A DNA stretch of 64,000 bases from Endomicrobiia bacterium. GTDB taxonomy: Bacteria; Elusimicrobiota; Endomicrobiia; DTEH01. Shown here piece by piece: positions 54,901 through 62,261 of the stretch. Position numbers and translations under genes: made by a program. The notes under the pieces are model-generated. The model was not told the DNA's origin and searched no databases. It saw only the letters and a program-made list of their open reading frames with translations. How positions within the stretch are numbered: the first letter of the stretch is position 1; every line of letters begins with the position of its first letter. Where the stretch lies: assembly GCA_025059805.1 (NCBI GenBank), contig JANXDG010000035.1, forward strand, positions 1-64,000, given 5' to 3'.

Positions 54901-56784
54901 AACAGCTATTTCTTTTTCAATTTCCTCTATCCGTCTCTGATACTCCAATTCCATCTCTTTGGACTGTTGTTCAATAGTCTCTATTTTATTCTGTAATTTT
55001 CCTTTTTCTGTTTCAATTTCCTCAATCTTATGTTTATACTTGCTTTCTAAATTTTCTTTTACTAATTCAAATTTTTTAATAATCTGTTGAACTTCTTTTT
55101 CTCGCTCCTTCTCTATGTTTCCGATTTCTTGCTCTCTACGTTTTATTTCTTCAGTTAAGTCTTTTACCTTTTCATAAAGAGGCTCATTTTCTTTAGCAAT
55201 TTCTTTAGCAACTATATCCAATTTAGCTTCTTGCAACTTAAGTTCTTGTTCTAATAAACTCTTTGCTTTTATAAGTTCTGCTTCTTTAGAATTAAGAACA
55301 CGTTCAAGTTCTGCTTTACGTTTTTCAAATTCTTTTTCCTTTGTAACATATAACTTCTCCAACTCTTCCTTAGTTTGCAGACATTCAGATATGAAGTTTT
55401 CCATATGCTGCTTAAGCTCAGCTAATTTTTGTTCATGTTGAAGTTTAACCTGTTGAATGAGATTTTTCCTTTCAGTAACAACTCTTATTTTTGCAGACTT
55501 CAGATTCTCAAGTTCACGAGTTAACTCTACAATAGTTTTTTCAAGTTCCTTTTTCTCTTCATCTAATTTTTTGAGTTTGTTTCTCCATTCTTCTTGTAAT
55601 TGAGCAACACGTTTCTGGTATAAAAGTTGCGTTTGAGTAATCTCCTGTTCTTTACTTTGTATAAGATTATTATAATTTTCATATTCCCTAGCGAACTTTT
55701 GCTCAAGTTCAGCTAATTGATGTCTAATTTTCTGTTCTTCTTCTAACAAAACTTTCTTCTTTTGTTCAATTAACGCATTATATTGTGTCTCTTTAAGCAT
55801 TAGTTCTACTTTATATTGCTTTATTTCTTCATCTTTCTTCTGTAACTCTTTTTCAAATTCTTGTTCGTACTTTCTTAACTCATCCTCAAGTGATTTTATT
55901 TTCTCTTGATAGTTTTCTTTAGTACGTTGTAGGTTCCGCAGAAGTTCTTCTTGTTGTTGTTCCCATTCTGAATACTTTTGTTCTAAAACATATTTAACCG
56001 TCATAAACTCTTCTTCCTTAGATTTCAAAAGTTGCTTATATTGTTCTATTTTTTCATCAAACTTCCGTTGCATTTCTGTAACTTGATGAATACGTTTTTC
56101 ATTTAAATCTTTCGCAGCAAGCAGAAATTTCTCTTCTTCAATTTTTAACTGTTGTTCTTTAAGCTGTACTAAAGATTTTAATTTTAGTATTTCTTCTTCT
56201 TTCTCAGACAACCTCTTTTTGAAGTTTACTTTTTCTTCTTCCAACTGCCTATTCAAAGCATCTATTCTTTCCTGTAGTATGCTTAACTCTTCCTTAAATT
56301 CCTGCTGTTTCCTATCCATAATCATTTTATGTTGCGCTTCTTCAAAAACAGCTTTGTTCCTTAATTGTTCAATCTCACTATTTTTCTCGTCTAATTTTTT
56401 TTGCCATTGCATTATCTCTTGATTGTATTCATCGGAAAATTTTTGTAACTGTTGTGCAATGGAAGATTTAATGCTTTCTAACTCTTTTTCATAATGTGAT
56501 CTATTTGTGTTAATTTTATGCTCAAGCGTACTTAACCTCATTTCAAGCGATACTTTTTCTTCTTCTACAGATTTAATTTTGTTTATTAACTCTTCGCGTT
56601 CCTGTTGTATTTTTTGTTCCAAATATCTTATATTAGCATAAAGATTTTCTCTAACAAGAGCAGGTTCCATATCATCTGTAGTAGAGGTTATCTCGGATTG
56701 ATTCTGAACCTGTTCCTTATTTACATTGTCTAATTGACTTGTTTTCTGTACAATTTTGTTTTTTATCTTATCAAATATATTCAT
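51976..56784 (-). CDS. 1602-residue giant coiled-coil protein with C-terminal TPR
   Basis: A giant cytoplasmic coiled coil. The N-terminus MNIFDKIKNKIVQKTSQLDN could form an amphipathic helix. From about 45 to 1500 it is an almost uninterrupted heptad array. The last ~85 residues are a TPR-like domain: AIQLFEMKNYNLALKEFLKL, then AKVLEINPDNTVVKSWFKEI, the same pattern as at the end of the FliF/FliG fusion. A fully extended coiled coil of this length would span more than 200 nm, using the textbook 0.15 nm per residue. GGAGGA lies about 10 nt before the ATG. The next gene upstream is the FliF/FliG fusion, 22 nt away. Confidence 0.82.
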   Translation of the reverse strand: MNIFDKIKNKIVQKTSQLDNVNKEQVQNQSEITSTTDDMEPALVRENLYANIRYLEQKIQQEREELINKIKSVEEEKVSLEMRLSTLEHKINTNRSHYEKELESIKSSIAQQLQKFSDEYNQEIMQWQKKLDEKNSEIEQLRNKAVFEEAQHKMIMDRKQQEFKEELSILQERIDALNRQLEEEKVNFKKRLSEKEEEILKLKSLVQLKEQQLKIEEEKFLLAAKDLNEKRIHQVTEMQRKFDEKIEQYKQLLKSKEEEFMTVKYVLEQKYSEWEQQQEELLRNLQRTKENYQEKIKSLEDELRKYEQEFEKELQKKDEEIKQYKVELMLKETQYNALIEQKKKVLLEEEQKIRHQLAELEQKFAREYENYNNLIQSKEQEITQTQLLYQKRVAQLQEEWRNKLKKLDEEKKELEKTIVELTRELENLKSAKIRVVTERKNLIQQVKLQHEQKLAELKQHMENFISECLQTKEELEKLYVTKEKEFEKRKAELERVLNSKEAELIKAKSLLEQELKLQEAKLDIVAKEIAKENEPLYEKVKDLTEEIKRREQEIGNIEKEREKEVQQIIKKFELVKENLESKYKHKIEEIETEKGKLQNKIETIEQQSKEMELEYQRRIEEIEKEIAVLQDEIKKCSLEFERKKEEIIQNNKESAKQLEVDIRQFEEKLKELTDDYENALKEKVKEVESWNEKISGYVRDREKAIQEIEFKWKQEHEMLEEKIRKYESDLLQKELQYKTVITSKKEEFENLVKELEQKKSDLNQQLSKIEEECQSKLVPYLQRRDELIDKLTKTKEEYDKKLINYDEEIAKQQQQYNTLVEDYKKQEEEKLAYVRELRNTLVNTIQDKERQIKDLEQKYKQEIYALEVKKNEAIEYYTTRFEQLNAEQAKLVEEFELKKYELEHKIEELTKQLKDLQENMPKIIAEKERQRDEMTKNLQQLELQYQLKFKNIQKMADTLQTRLEKRINSYAEMLKSIEKEYEAKLFEQQSEIDRLISELQEREKKLVNDIQQLTEVNLKKIEGLQQQQQKLISDIAKVEQEIKEITEKLDAEILKLKTEFVTRKDNFEQEWAIRQQEFEDLKSSLNHEIESVKAKLKSEEDMYKLKLAEKKQMLVNVKQEYENKYNQLLNEYENKKKDFTIKIEKLTAKVSELEEELKFKQEQLLETRRTKEEEIKNLKLELANWEINAKVEQEKREQMLLLENQKLKDELELLKQQLEQQRVSYLEQLNQLVSQQQKIEEELKNKEIMLTNEIEKIDTEFETKRIQMVSEINMLEKKLKQVEQENDKILQDLQREIEDLKTKRALKDIELRSLKEKFEFELRKISLQYQQQRDKIIQEFNRETEMLVETIKTKENELNSLQVRYNIRIQSIEDEKKRRQEFVEKELSRLNIELEALKNRYNERTEQFRPKITSYEQTLNNLKGEINDLVTAYENEKQGFIMSKKQLKEKLEDEIRMLKVMLNNYKNGISELLEKLDTKIKLEQDLLTDKDKELRVERQISNMVQEKLSKVSFTNKDVTEINKEELSRAIQLFEMKNYNLALKEFLKLVEYDDKNEVINQYIALCYFNIGNLEKANEFAAKVLEINPDNTVVKSWFKEINKK

Positions 56785-56806
56785 TTTTTAAACTTCCTCC
56801 ATGGAT

Positions 56807-58723
56807 CTAAGCTGAAACACTAATAGATTTTTCAAATTCTTTAACCCATTCTGCAAATTCTTTATCCTGCGGATTTAACTCCACAACCTTCTTATAATAA
56901 TCAAGTGCTTCAGCATACATACCAACTTCGTAATATATGTTGCCTAGATATTGATAAGCTTCATACAGATGTGGGTCAAGCTCTGTTGCATACTGTAAAT
57001 AATTTATTGCATTCTCATAGTCACCCTGCTGATAAAAATCAATACCTGCTATATAATATTCATATCCTGGTGATTCTTCTATCGCACGGGGTCTAGAAAC
57101 CATAACTTCAGATGCATCAATACGAAAAGTTTTTTCCCGTTCTCCAAGATATATTTTCCCTTCCTGTTCCATTTTCTTAATTATTTCAATTATTTTATCT
57201 TGTTCTTCTTCTATTTGCTCCCTTGTCATAGGTCTGCCATAGTCCATCTCTTCTTTTACCAATGCCTGAGCACCTTCGGACATATTTTTGAAAAATTTTT
57301 CAACAAGTTGCTGTGGTGCATTCCTTAAGGCTCGTGCAACGTTTTCAGGTTTTAACTCACGTATTATGGTCTGTAAAGTGATATCAGGTATTTGAAGTAT
57401 GTCTTCAAACAAAAATACCTGAGGTCTAACCTTTTGATAAATTTCTGGTTTTTCGTTTTTTAAATATTCAAGTATATTATCCCTTGTGGTTTTGTCTACC
57501 TTTTGTAATAATTCTACCAAATGATGAATACCACCAACAAGAAAATCAATTCGTTCTTTAACATAGTTGTCCATTCTAATAACCTCTTGCTGTGGTATTT
57601 CTCTTGCCTGAGCTAAAGCAACTGCCACCTGTGCTTGTAGTTGTGGTTTAAAACTTTCAATAATCTGTTTAACATATTCAGGCTTAAGATAGCTAAGAAC
57701 TATTGCTATATCTTCTGGTTTTTCCTTTGCTATTAAATATATTAAACGTTTAATATTATCGTCATCAATATAACTAAAAGGTATATATTTACCTTCTTCC
57801 TCCTTTTGTTTTTCTTTCTCAGATAGTTCAGCCTCGGTCATCCCTGTACCAATACCGACACCTCCAGTACCTCCTCCGGGTCCACCTAGTCCCTCAGGAC
57901 CAGTTTCTCCTTCACGGGCAAGTTTTGAATCAATGGAAATCTCAGTGGGTGCACGCTCTCTCAACATACGTATGTAGTTCCTAAGAAACTCAGCTACTGG
58001 TCCAAATAAGAATAAAATTATTAAAAGTGTTATTATTAATGGTACAAAGTATTTTGGTAAAATTATTGTCTCTAAAAACTTACTCCAAATACCTGTCGTA
58101 AACTTAGCTTTCTTAAATATTATATCGCGTTGAGGATTTCTTATTCCCATAGAAGATGCAATTGCATCTCTAACGAGTTCAACTTTATCATCTTTAATCT
58201 TTTCATCATAAATCACTGTGACAGTCTGTCTTTCAATAACAACCTCTGTCCTTATACCAACAACTTCAGTTCCTGATGCTTCCCCTTTAGCTTCGGTTGG
58301 CACTGCAGATTCTGCAATTGACCCGGGTTTTGGTATACCAGGTAGTAGATATTCAACATCGCCAAGTTTACGTTTAGCATCAACTCGTTTCTCAGTTGCT
58401 TGCTGTTTAGTAGTAGTTGTCCTTAGACCTAGTGTTATATCAACCATAACAGTGGACCTGTTTGGACCAAAAATTTTGTCTAATATGTTTTTCTGGATAT
58501 ACTCAGCTCTTTGCTGTTCAATTTTAGTTTCGTACTCAAGTAAAGATGTAGGTGTAATCTGTTGTTCTGGGTTAGGTTGAGATACGGTTGGTGTCTGACT
58601 GTAAAGTGTAACTATTGTGGTAAGCAGAATTATTAACAACACATATCTGTAATTGTTATAATCCATTTTTTTATTTATACAAAATCTGTAATTTTGTTTC
58701 AAGAATATTTTTATAAATTTCAT
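56807..58723 (-). CDS. FliF-FliG-TPR fusion: rotor-like membrane protein
   Basis: A 638-residue protein joining flagellar-type modules. Residues 27-42 are a hydrophobic signal/anchor. Residues ~60-210 resemble the FliF RBM3 region (IQKNILDKIFGPNRSTVMVD, IERQTVTVIYDEKIKDDKVE). A span lies at ~225-243, then a Gly-rich linker (270-295). Residues ~315-527 match FliG middle and C-terminal domains: EDIAIVLSYLKPEYV, FLFEDILQIPD, LVEKFFKNMSEGAQALVKEE. Against the E. coli torque helix, the Asp288/Asp289 pair is Glu491/Glu492 and Lys264 is Arg467; Arg281 is Gly484 and Arg297 is about Thr500. Residues 555-625 are TPRs. GGAGGA is 8 nt before the ATG. No other flagellar gene is in the window. Confidence 0.8.
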   Translation of the reverse strand: MKFIKIFLKQNYRFCINKKMDYNNYRYVLLIILLTTIVTLYSQTPTVSQPNPEQQITPTSLLEYETKIEQQRAEYIQKNILDKIFGPNRSTVMVDITLGLRTTTTKQQATEKRVDAKRKLGDVEYLLPGIPKPGSIAESAVPTEAKGEASGTEVVGIRTEVVIERQTVTVIYDEKIKDDKVELVRDAIASSMGIRNPQRDIIFKKAKFTTGIWSKFLETIILPKYFVPLIITLLIILFLFGPVAEFLRNYIRMLRERAPTEISIDSKLAREGETGPEGLGGPGGGTGGVGIGTGMTEAELSEKEKQKEEEGKYIPFSYIDDDNIKRLIYLIAKEKPEDIAIVLSYLKPEYVKQIIESFKPQLQAQVAVALAQAREIPQQEVIRMDNYVKERIDFLVGGIHHLVELLQKVDKTTRDNILEYLKNEKPEIYQKVRPQVFLFEDILQIPDITLQTIIRELKPENVARALRNAPQQLVEKFFKNMSEGAQALVKEEMDYGRPMTREQIEEEQDKIIEIIKKMEQEGKIYLGEREKTFRIDASEVMVSRPRAIEESPGYEYYIAGIDFYQQGDYENAINYLQYATELDPHLYEAYQYLGNIYYEVGMYAEALDYYKKVVELNPQDKEFAEWVKEFEKSISVSA

Positions 58724-58743
58724 ACTTTTTATCCTCCAATTAT

Positions 58744-60393
58744 TTATTCTAACTCTTGTAGGAATTGTTGTACAACACGATTAGTTGGATCAAGTTCTAA
58801 TACTTTCTTCCATACAGCTTTAGCTTTATCAACTTCGTTCATCATAAAGAATGCCGAACCCATAATTTCAAGCGCTGTAGTATTTTTTGGTTCTAAATTC
58901 AAAACTTCCTGACATTTCCTTATAGCATCGGTGTACCTACCGTTTAGTACATCTTCTCTTGCTTCATATATCTTTTTGTCAATAATGGTCCACCCAGCAA
59001 TTTCTTCCTTATATGCTTCTGTTAAAGGTAAACCTGCAAGTTGTTCCATACGGTTTAGCAACTGGTGTAAAGGTTTATTTGCTGGATTTTTGTAATATGC
59101 ATATCTTAAAGCGTTTACTGTCGTCATAATGTCATCTTCCATTAGTGCTTGAACAGCTTTTCTTATACCTTGATGTTCTTCAGTATCTTCAGTTGCAGAA
59201 GTTATATATGCGGTTATCAATAATAAGTTGTCTAACATCTTTTTCACATCTTTCCTGTTAGGATCAACCTGATATGCTGACTGCAATGTTTTTGTCGCTT
59301 CAAGAAATTGTCCAGCAGTATACCTTGCTATAGCTTCACTGATTAGACGTTTTATTACTTCATCTTTGTCAAACTTAACTGATTTACCCCATTTCATAGA
59401 TGCTGAAACTCTGTGTGAAAATCCTAAATCATGATAAGCGAATGAATAATCTATTCCATAATCTTTATATCTACCACCTAAACCAGCGGTTACTTCTTTA
59501 AGATAACTTAGTCCTTCAAAACCAAGCCGTAAAGCTAGAAAATCAAACAACCAATATTCAGTGCCTAACATCCATTTTAGTTCTGCGTTAACATTTTTTT
59601 CAAAATCTATCCCAACTGTTAATCTATAAAAATATTCTTCCTTCTCATATGCAGTTCTTACTGCTAACAATCTTTTAAAAAATCTGTATGACGCACCCAG
59701 TCTAAAAATAATTGGTAATTTATCCTCAGTGTTATAACTCATTGAAATAAGATTTTTTACACCTACTGCTACATTAAGCAGTGGTAAATACGAATTGAAT
59801 CCTGTAATTAAACAATTAGCATCAATGCCAAGCATCATATCGCTATATACGTCTAACTTACGAGAAACATATTTCGCTGCAAGACCAATATTTATCTGTT
59901 TTGCTACATCTTTTCCATAACCTAAAATTAATGCAATCTGTCTATCATCAAAAGTTCCCAGGTTTTCTATTTTTACAATATCATATGTTTGTGGATCAAA
60001 CTCAATTTTTATCTTTTCAAAACCAGTTGACAATAATTGATTAACTGCTATTGAAAATACGCCGTATTTAATCGTCGGATAAACAAATCCTAAGTAGTCA
60101 TATATTGTCTGAGTATTCGGAAAAAGTTCTGTATGTAAAGCAGATATCTCTTTTCGTGAACATTGAGGTAATCCAGCAGGATTATAATATAAAGCAGTGG
60201 CATCATCAGCAATTGAGAAGAATGCTTTCATTGCCATTGCACGTGCTGAAGCACCAAATTGTAGAAATTCTGCTGGCTGGCCTCCTGTGTATGCTGCTAG
60301 TAATATATTTGTGTTCACTAATAATACCAATACCACCTTAACACAGGTTTCAAACATCATAGCCGAAGTTATCATAATGTGAATCTTTTTCAT
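58744..60393 (-). CDS. PorV-like outer-membrane barrel fused to TPR domain
   Basis: A 549-residue exported protein. After the signal peptide (about residues 1-33), residues 38-330 are a PorV/PorQ/UPF0164 barrel: PAEFLQFGASARAMAMKAFF then ADDATALYYNPAGLPQCSRK, the classic family opening. The barrel ends near VSASMKWGKSVKFD. The remaining ~200 residues are TPR helices, EATKTLQSAYQVDPNRKDVK and the terminal KAKAVWKKVLELDPTNRVVQ. A TPR tail on a PorV barrel would reach into the periplasm and could bind the periplasmic part of the FliF/FliG fusion encoded 20 nt downstream. The start overlaps the upstream stop by 4 nt. Confidence 0.85.
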   Translation of the reverse strand: MKKIHIMITSAMMFETCVKVVLVLLVNTNILLAAYTGGQPAEFLQFGASARAMAMKAFFSIADDATALYYNPAGLPQCSRKEISALHTELFPNTQTIYDYLGFVYPTIKYGVFSIAVNQLLSTGFEKIKIEFDPQTYDIVKIENLGTFDDRQIALILGYGKDVAKQINIGLAAKYVSRKLDVYSDMMLGIDANCLITGFNSYLPLLNVAVGVKNLISMSYNTEDKLPIIFRLGASYRFFKRLLAVRTAYEKEEYFYRLTVGIDFEKNVNAELKWMLGTEYWLFDFLALRLGFEGLSYLKEVTAGLGGRYKDYGIDYSFAYHDLGFSHRVSASMKWGKSVKFDKDEVIKRLISEAIARYTAGQFLEATKTLQSAYQVDPNRKDVKKMLDNLLLITAYITSATEDTEEHQGIRKAVQALMEDDIMTTVNALRYAYYKNPANKPLHQLLNRMEQLAGLPLTEAYKEEIAGWTIIDKKIYEAREDVLNGRYTDAIRKCQEVLNLEPKNTTALEIMGSAFFMMNEVDKAKAVWKKVLELDPTNRVVQQFLQELE

Positions 60394-60842
60394 CTAATAA
60401 ATCCAATTTTACGTATAAGTTTTATATTGTCGTACATAAGCACACAAATATATCCACCTGAGGAAACTTGTTGATGTGCTTCATTTTTGCCATCCCATAT
60501 CACTATGTATTCGTCCCTTCCTAATAATTCATATGTTCTTACTAAGTTGCCAAATGTGTCGTATATTTTAACATTACAATCCGTTATTCGGGGCAACCTA
60601 ATATATATGTAGGTGAGAGTTTTGAATGGATTAGGAAAATTGATAAGTATGGGCATTTGTTCATCTTTAATTGGTAGTTGTAAACTCACATTTTCTTCTA
60701 AACCTTTCAAAAACCCAATGTGTAAATTATTAAAAAATACCTCTGAATTCAATATGTTTTTAGAAACTACAAAAGACACTATTGCAGCGTATGTAAAGGT
60801 TTTGTAAACTTTAAAATTTTGACTTAAAAAAAATATTTTCAT
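60390..60842 (-). CDS. Small exported FlgD-Ig/type 9 CTD-like protein
   Basis: A 150-residue protein. An N-terminal hydrophobic segment (FTYAAIVSFVVSKNIL) is followed by PILINFPNPFKTLTYIYIRL, VKIYDTFGNLVRTYELLGRD and SGGYICVLMYDNIKLIRKIG. The NPF turn, the IYD..GN.VR strand and the final basic strand are features of the FlgD Ig-like fold and of type 9 secretion C-terminal domains. It is nearly all sorting domain, with no cargo domain in front. It is the first gene after the promoter at ~60.96 kb and overlaps the PorV-TPR start by 4 nt. It may be a cap or anchor component. Confidence 0.7.
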   Translation of the reverse strand: MKIFFLSQNFKVYKTFTYAAIVSFVVSKNILNSEVFFNNLHIGFLKGLEENVSLQLPIKDEQMPILINFPNPFKTLTYIYIRLPRITDCNVKIYDTFGNLVRTYELLGRDEYIVIWDGKNEAHQQVSSGGYICVLMYDNIKLIRKIGFIR

Positions 60843-61160
60843 TTTTTCTTTACACTATTTTACACGACTTTACGCCTATTTTTAGATAATTAGAAGCATA
60901 TATTTGCCAGAACATATCCTATTTTTATCGGTTGCCCCTTCCAATTATTCTATATATGTAAAAAACTGGTAAATGTCAACTATTATCTAAAAATTCTTTA
61001 CAAACAGTTTAAACTATTAGATTTACCGACGAGTGTTTCTTATTTTATTATTTTACAATAAATTAACTGCATCACCCCTGTGTTGTAAGAACTGCAATTT
61101 TATTTTAGTTATAACACTTCAAATAAGATAAGATATTTTATACTAACTGAATGGAGAAGT
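60843..61160. other. 318-nt intergenic region upstream of the rotor-like operon
   Basis: The largest gap among the minus-strand genes between 31 and 64 kb. It is AT-rich with no open reading frame that looks real. It carries the sigma70-type promoter listed separately and about 100 nt of leader between that promoter and the first gene. No riboswitch, tRNA or strong terminator was recognised. Confidence 0.6.
60951..60979 (-). promoter_or_regulatory. Strong sigma70-type promoter for the rotor-like operon
   Basis: On the minus strand a perfect -35 TTGACA (60974-60979) and -10 TATATA (60951-60956) are separated by exactly 17 nt. It lies ~110 nt upstream of the FlgD-like gene and is the only obvious promoter before PorV-TPR, FliF/FliG and the coiled-coil genes. 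It is the best match to consensus seen in the window. Confidence 0.6.
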
Positions 61161-62261
61161 CTATAAATTATAAGAACCTGATATATATTTTTCAACCCAT
61201 GGTGGCAGGTTTTTCTTTTTGTTGCTAGTAATAAATCTTATTGCTTCGTATATCCTCTGTCTCTGCATTTTTGGAATGTAGAGTGAAACCATTGCATTTT
61301 TGAATGTTGAAGTTGCATTATTCCTTCCTAAAATCGCAACTTTTCCATACGTATTTTCTAACAAATACAAAAGCCTAATAAAGAATCTATCATAATCGTC
61401 TTTTACTTTTTCCAACTCAATTTCTAAACATTTTTTTTCAAAAGTTGAAAACAAACCCCCAAGTTGTTCCCTATATACATTCGCGACTTTATACAGTTTA
61501 AACAGTTTCACCACTGTTTGCAAATTCTCACCCTTCTTAAGTATATGCAAAAACTCGTTTACAAGTCTGTTATCTGAGATTTTCAGTAATACATTATCTT
61601 TCATTGCTTCCTTCAGATATTTTTCAGTTACAGGTTCAATTTTAAATCCGAGTTTTGCTGAGAAACGTATCGCACGGATTATTCGTGTTGGGTCATCATA
61701 AAAACTTTTGTTATGTAGTATTCTGATATACTTCCTCCTTAAGTCATCTATTCCGCCGAAAGGATCGTAAAAGTCATAATTTTTATTAATTATATTATAT
61801 CGCAAAGCAATAGCGTTTATAGTAAAATCTCTTCTAAAGATATCATCATATACACTACCAACACTTACTTCAGGCAAAGCACCGTCATAGGGATATTTTT
61901 CCTTTCTTGGAATAGAAACATCTATTCTTATTGCTGCATCTTTGTTCTCTTCAATAAAAATACTTAAGGTAAAAAATCTATGATGTTTTATTATACGCGA
62001 TGGAGAAGTAAACGTAATATCAGTCATTAACTTCACTATTTTATCATATTCTTTTGCTTCTACAACTAAATCTATATCTTTTACACTTGACGAAGTTTTA
62101 CCTGATGTAACAGAAAGGATTAAATCACGGATAACCCCTCCTACTATGTAATGGTTGTATCCACAGTCAACCATTTTATTAATAATTTTTTTAACATATT
62201 TGTAAATCTCAATTCTTGTAAACACGCTAAGTACTTCTTTTAGTATATTTTCTTTCGTCAT
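61161..62261 (-). CDS. CCA-adding / poly(A) polymerase-type nucleotidyltransferase
   Basis: A 366-residue class II nucleotidyltransferase that adds CCA (or A) to tRNA 3' ends. The head domain has IVGGVIRDLI, KDIDLVV with the DxD metal residues, FRRDFTINAIALRY, YDPFGGIDDLRR and DDPTRIIRAIRFSAKLGF, the full set of conserved motifs. No HD domain is visible, and the C-terminal part is shorter than in many bacterial enzymes. One tRNA in this window (Trp) lacks an encoded CCA, so such an enzyme is needed. Its start overlaps the DUF2851 stop by 4 nt. CCA- versus A-adding activity cannot be separated by eye. Confidence 0.9.
   Translation of the reverse strand: MTKENILKEVLSVFTRIEIYKYVKKIINKMVDCGYNHYIVGGVIRDLILSVTSGKTSSSVKDIDLVVEAKEYDKIVKLMTDITFTSPSRIIKHHRFFTLSIFIEENKDAAIRIDVSIPRKEKYPYDGALPEVSVGSVYDDIFRRDFTINAIALRYNIINKNYDFYDPFGGIDDLRRKYIRILHNKSFYDDPTRIIRAIRFSAKLGFKIEPVTEKYLKEAMKDNVLLKISDNRLVNEFLHILKKGENLQTVVKLFKLYKVANVYREQLGGLFSTFEKKCLEIELEKVKDDYDRFFIRLLYLLENTYGKVAILGRNNATSTFKNAMVSLYIPKMQRQRIYEAIRFITSNKKKNLPPWVEKYISGSYNL

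Noticed and set aside
56807-58723. Ordinary flagellar FliG or FliF
   Set aside because: The protein is a fusion with a TPR tail, and no other flagellar gene is present in the 64 kb.
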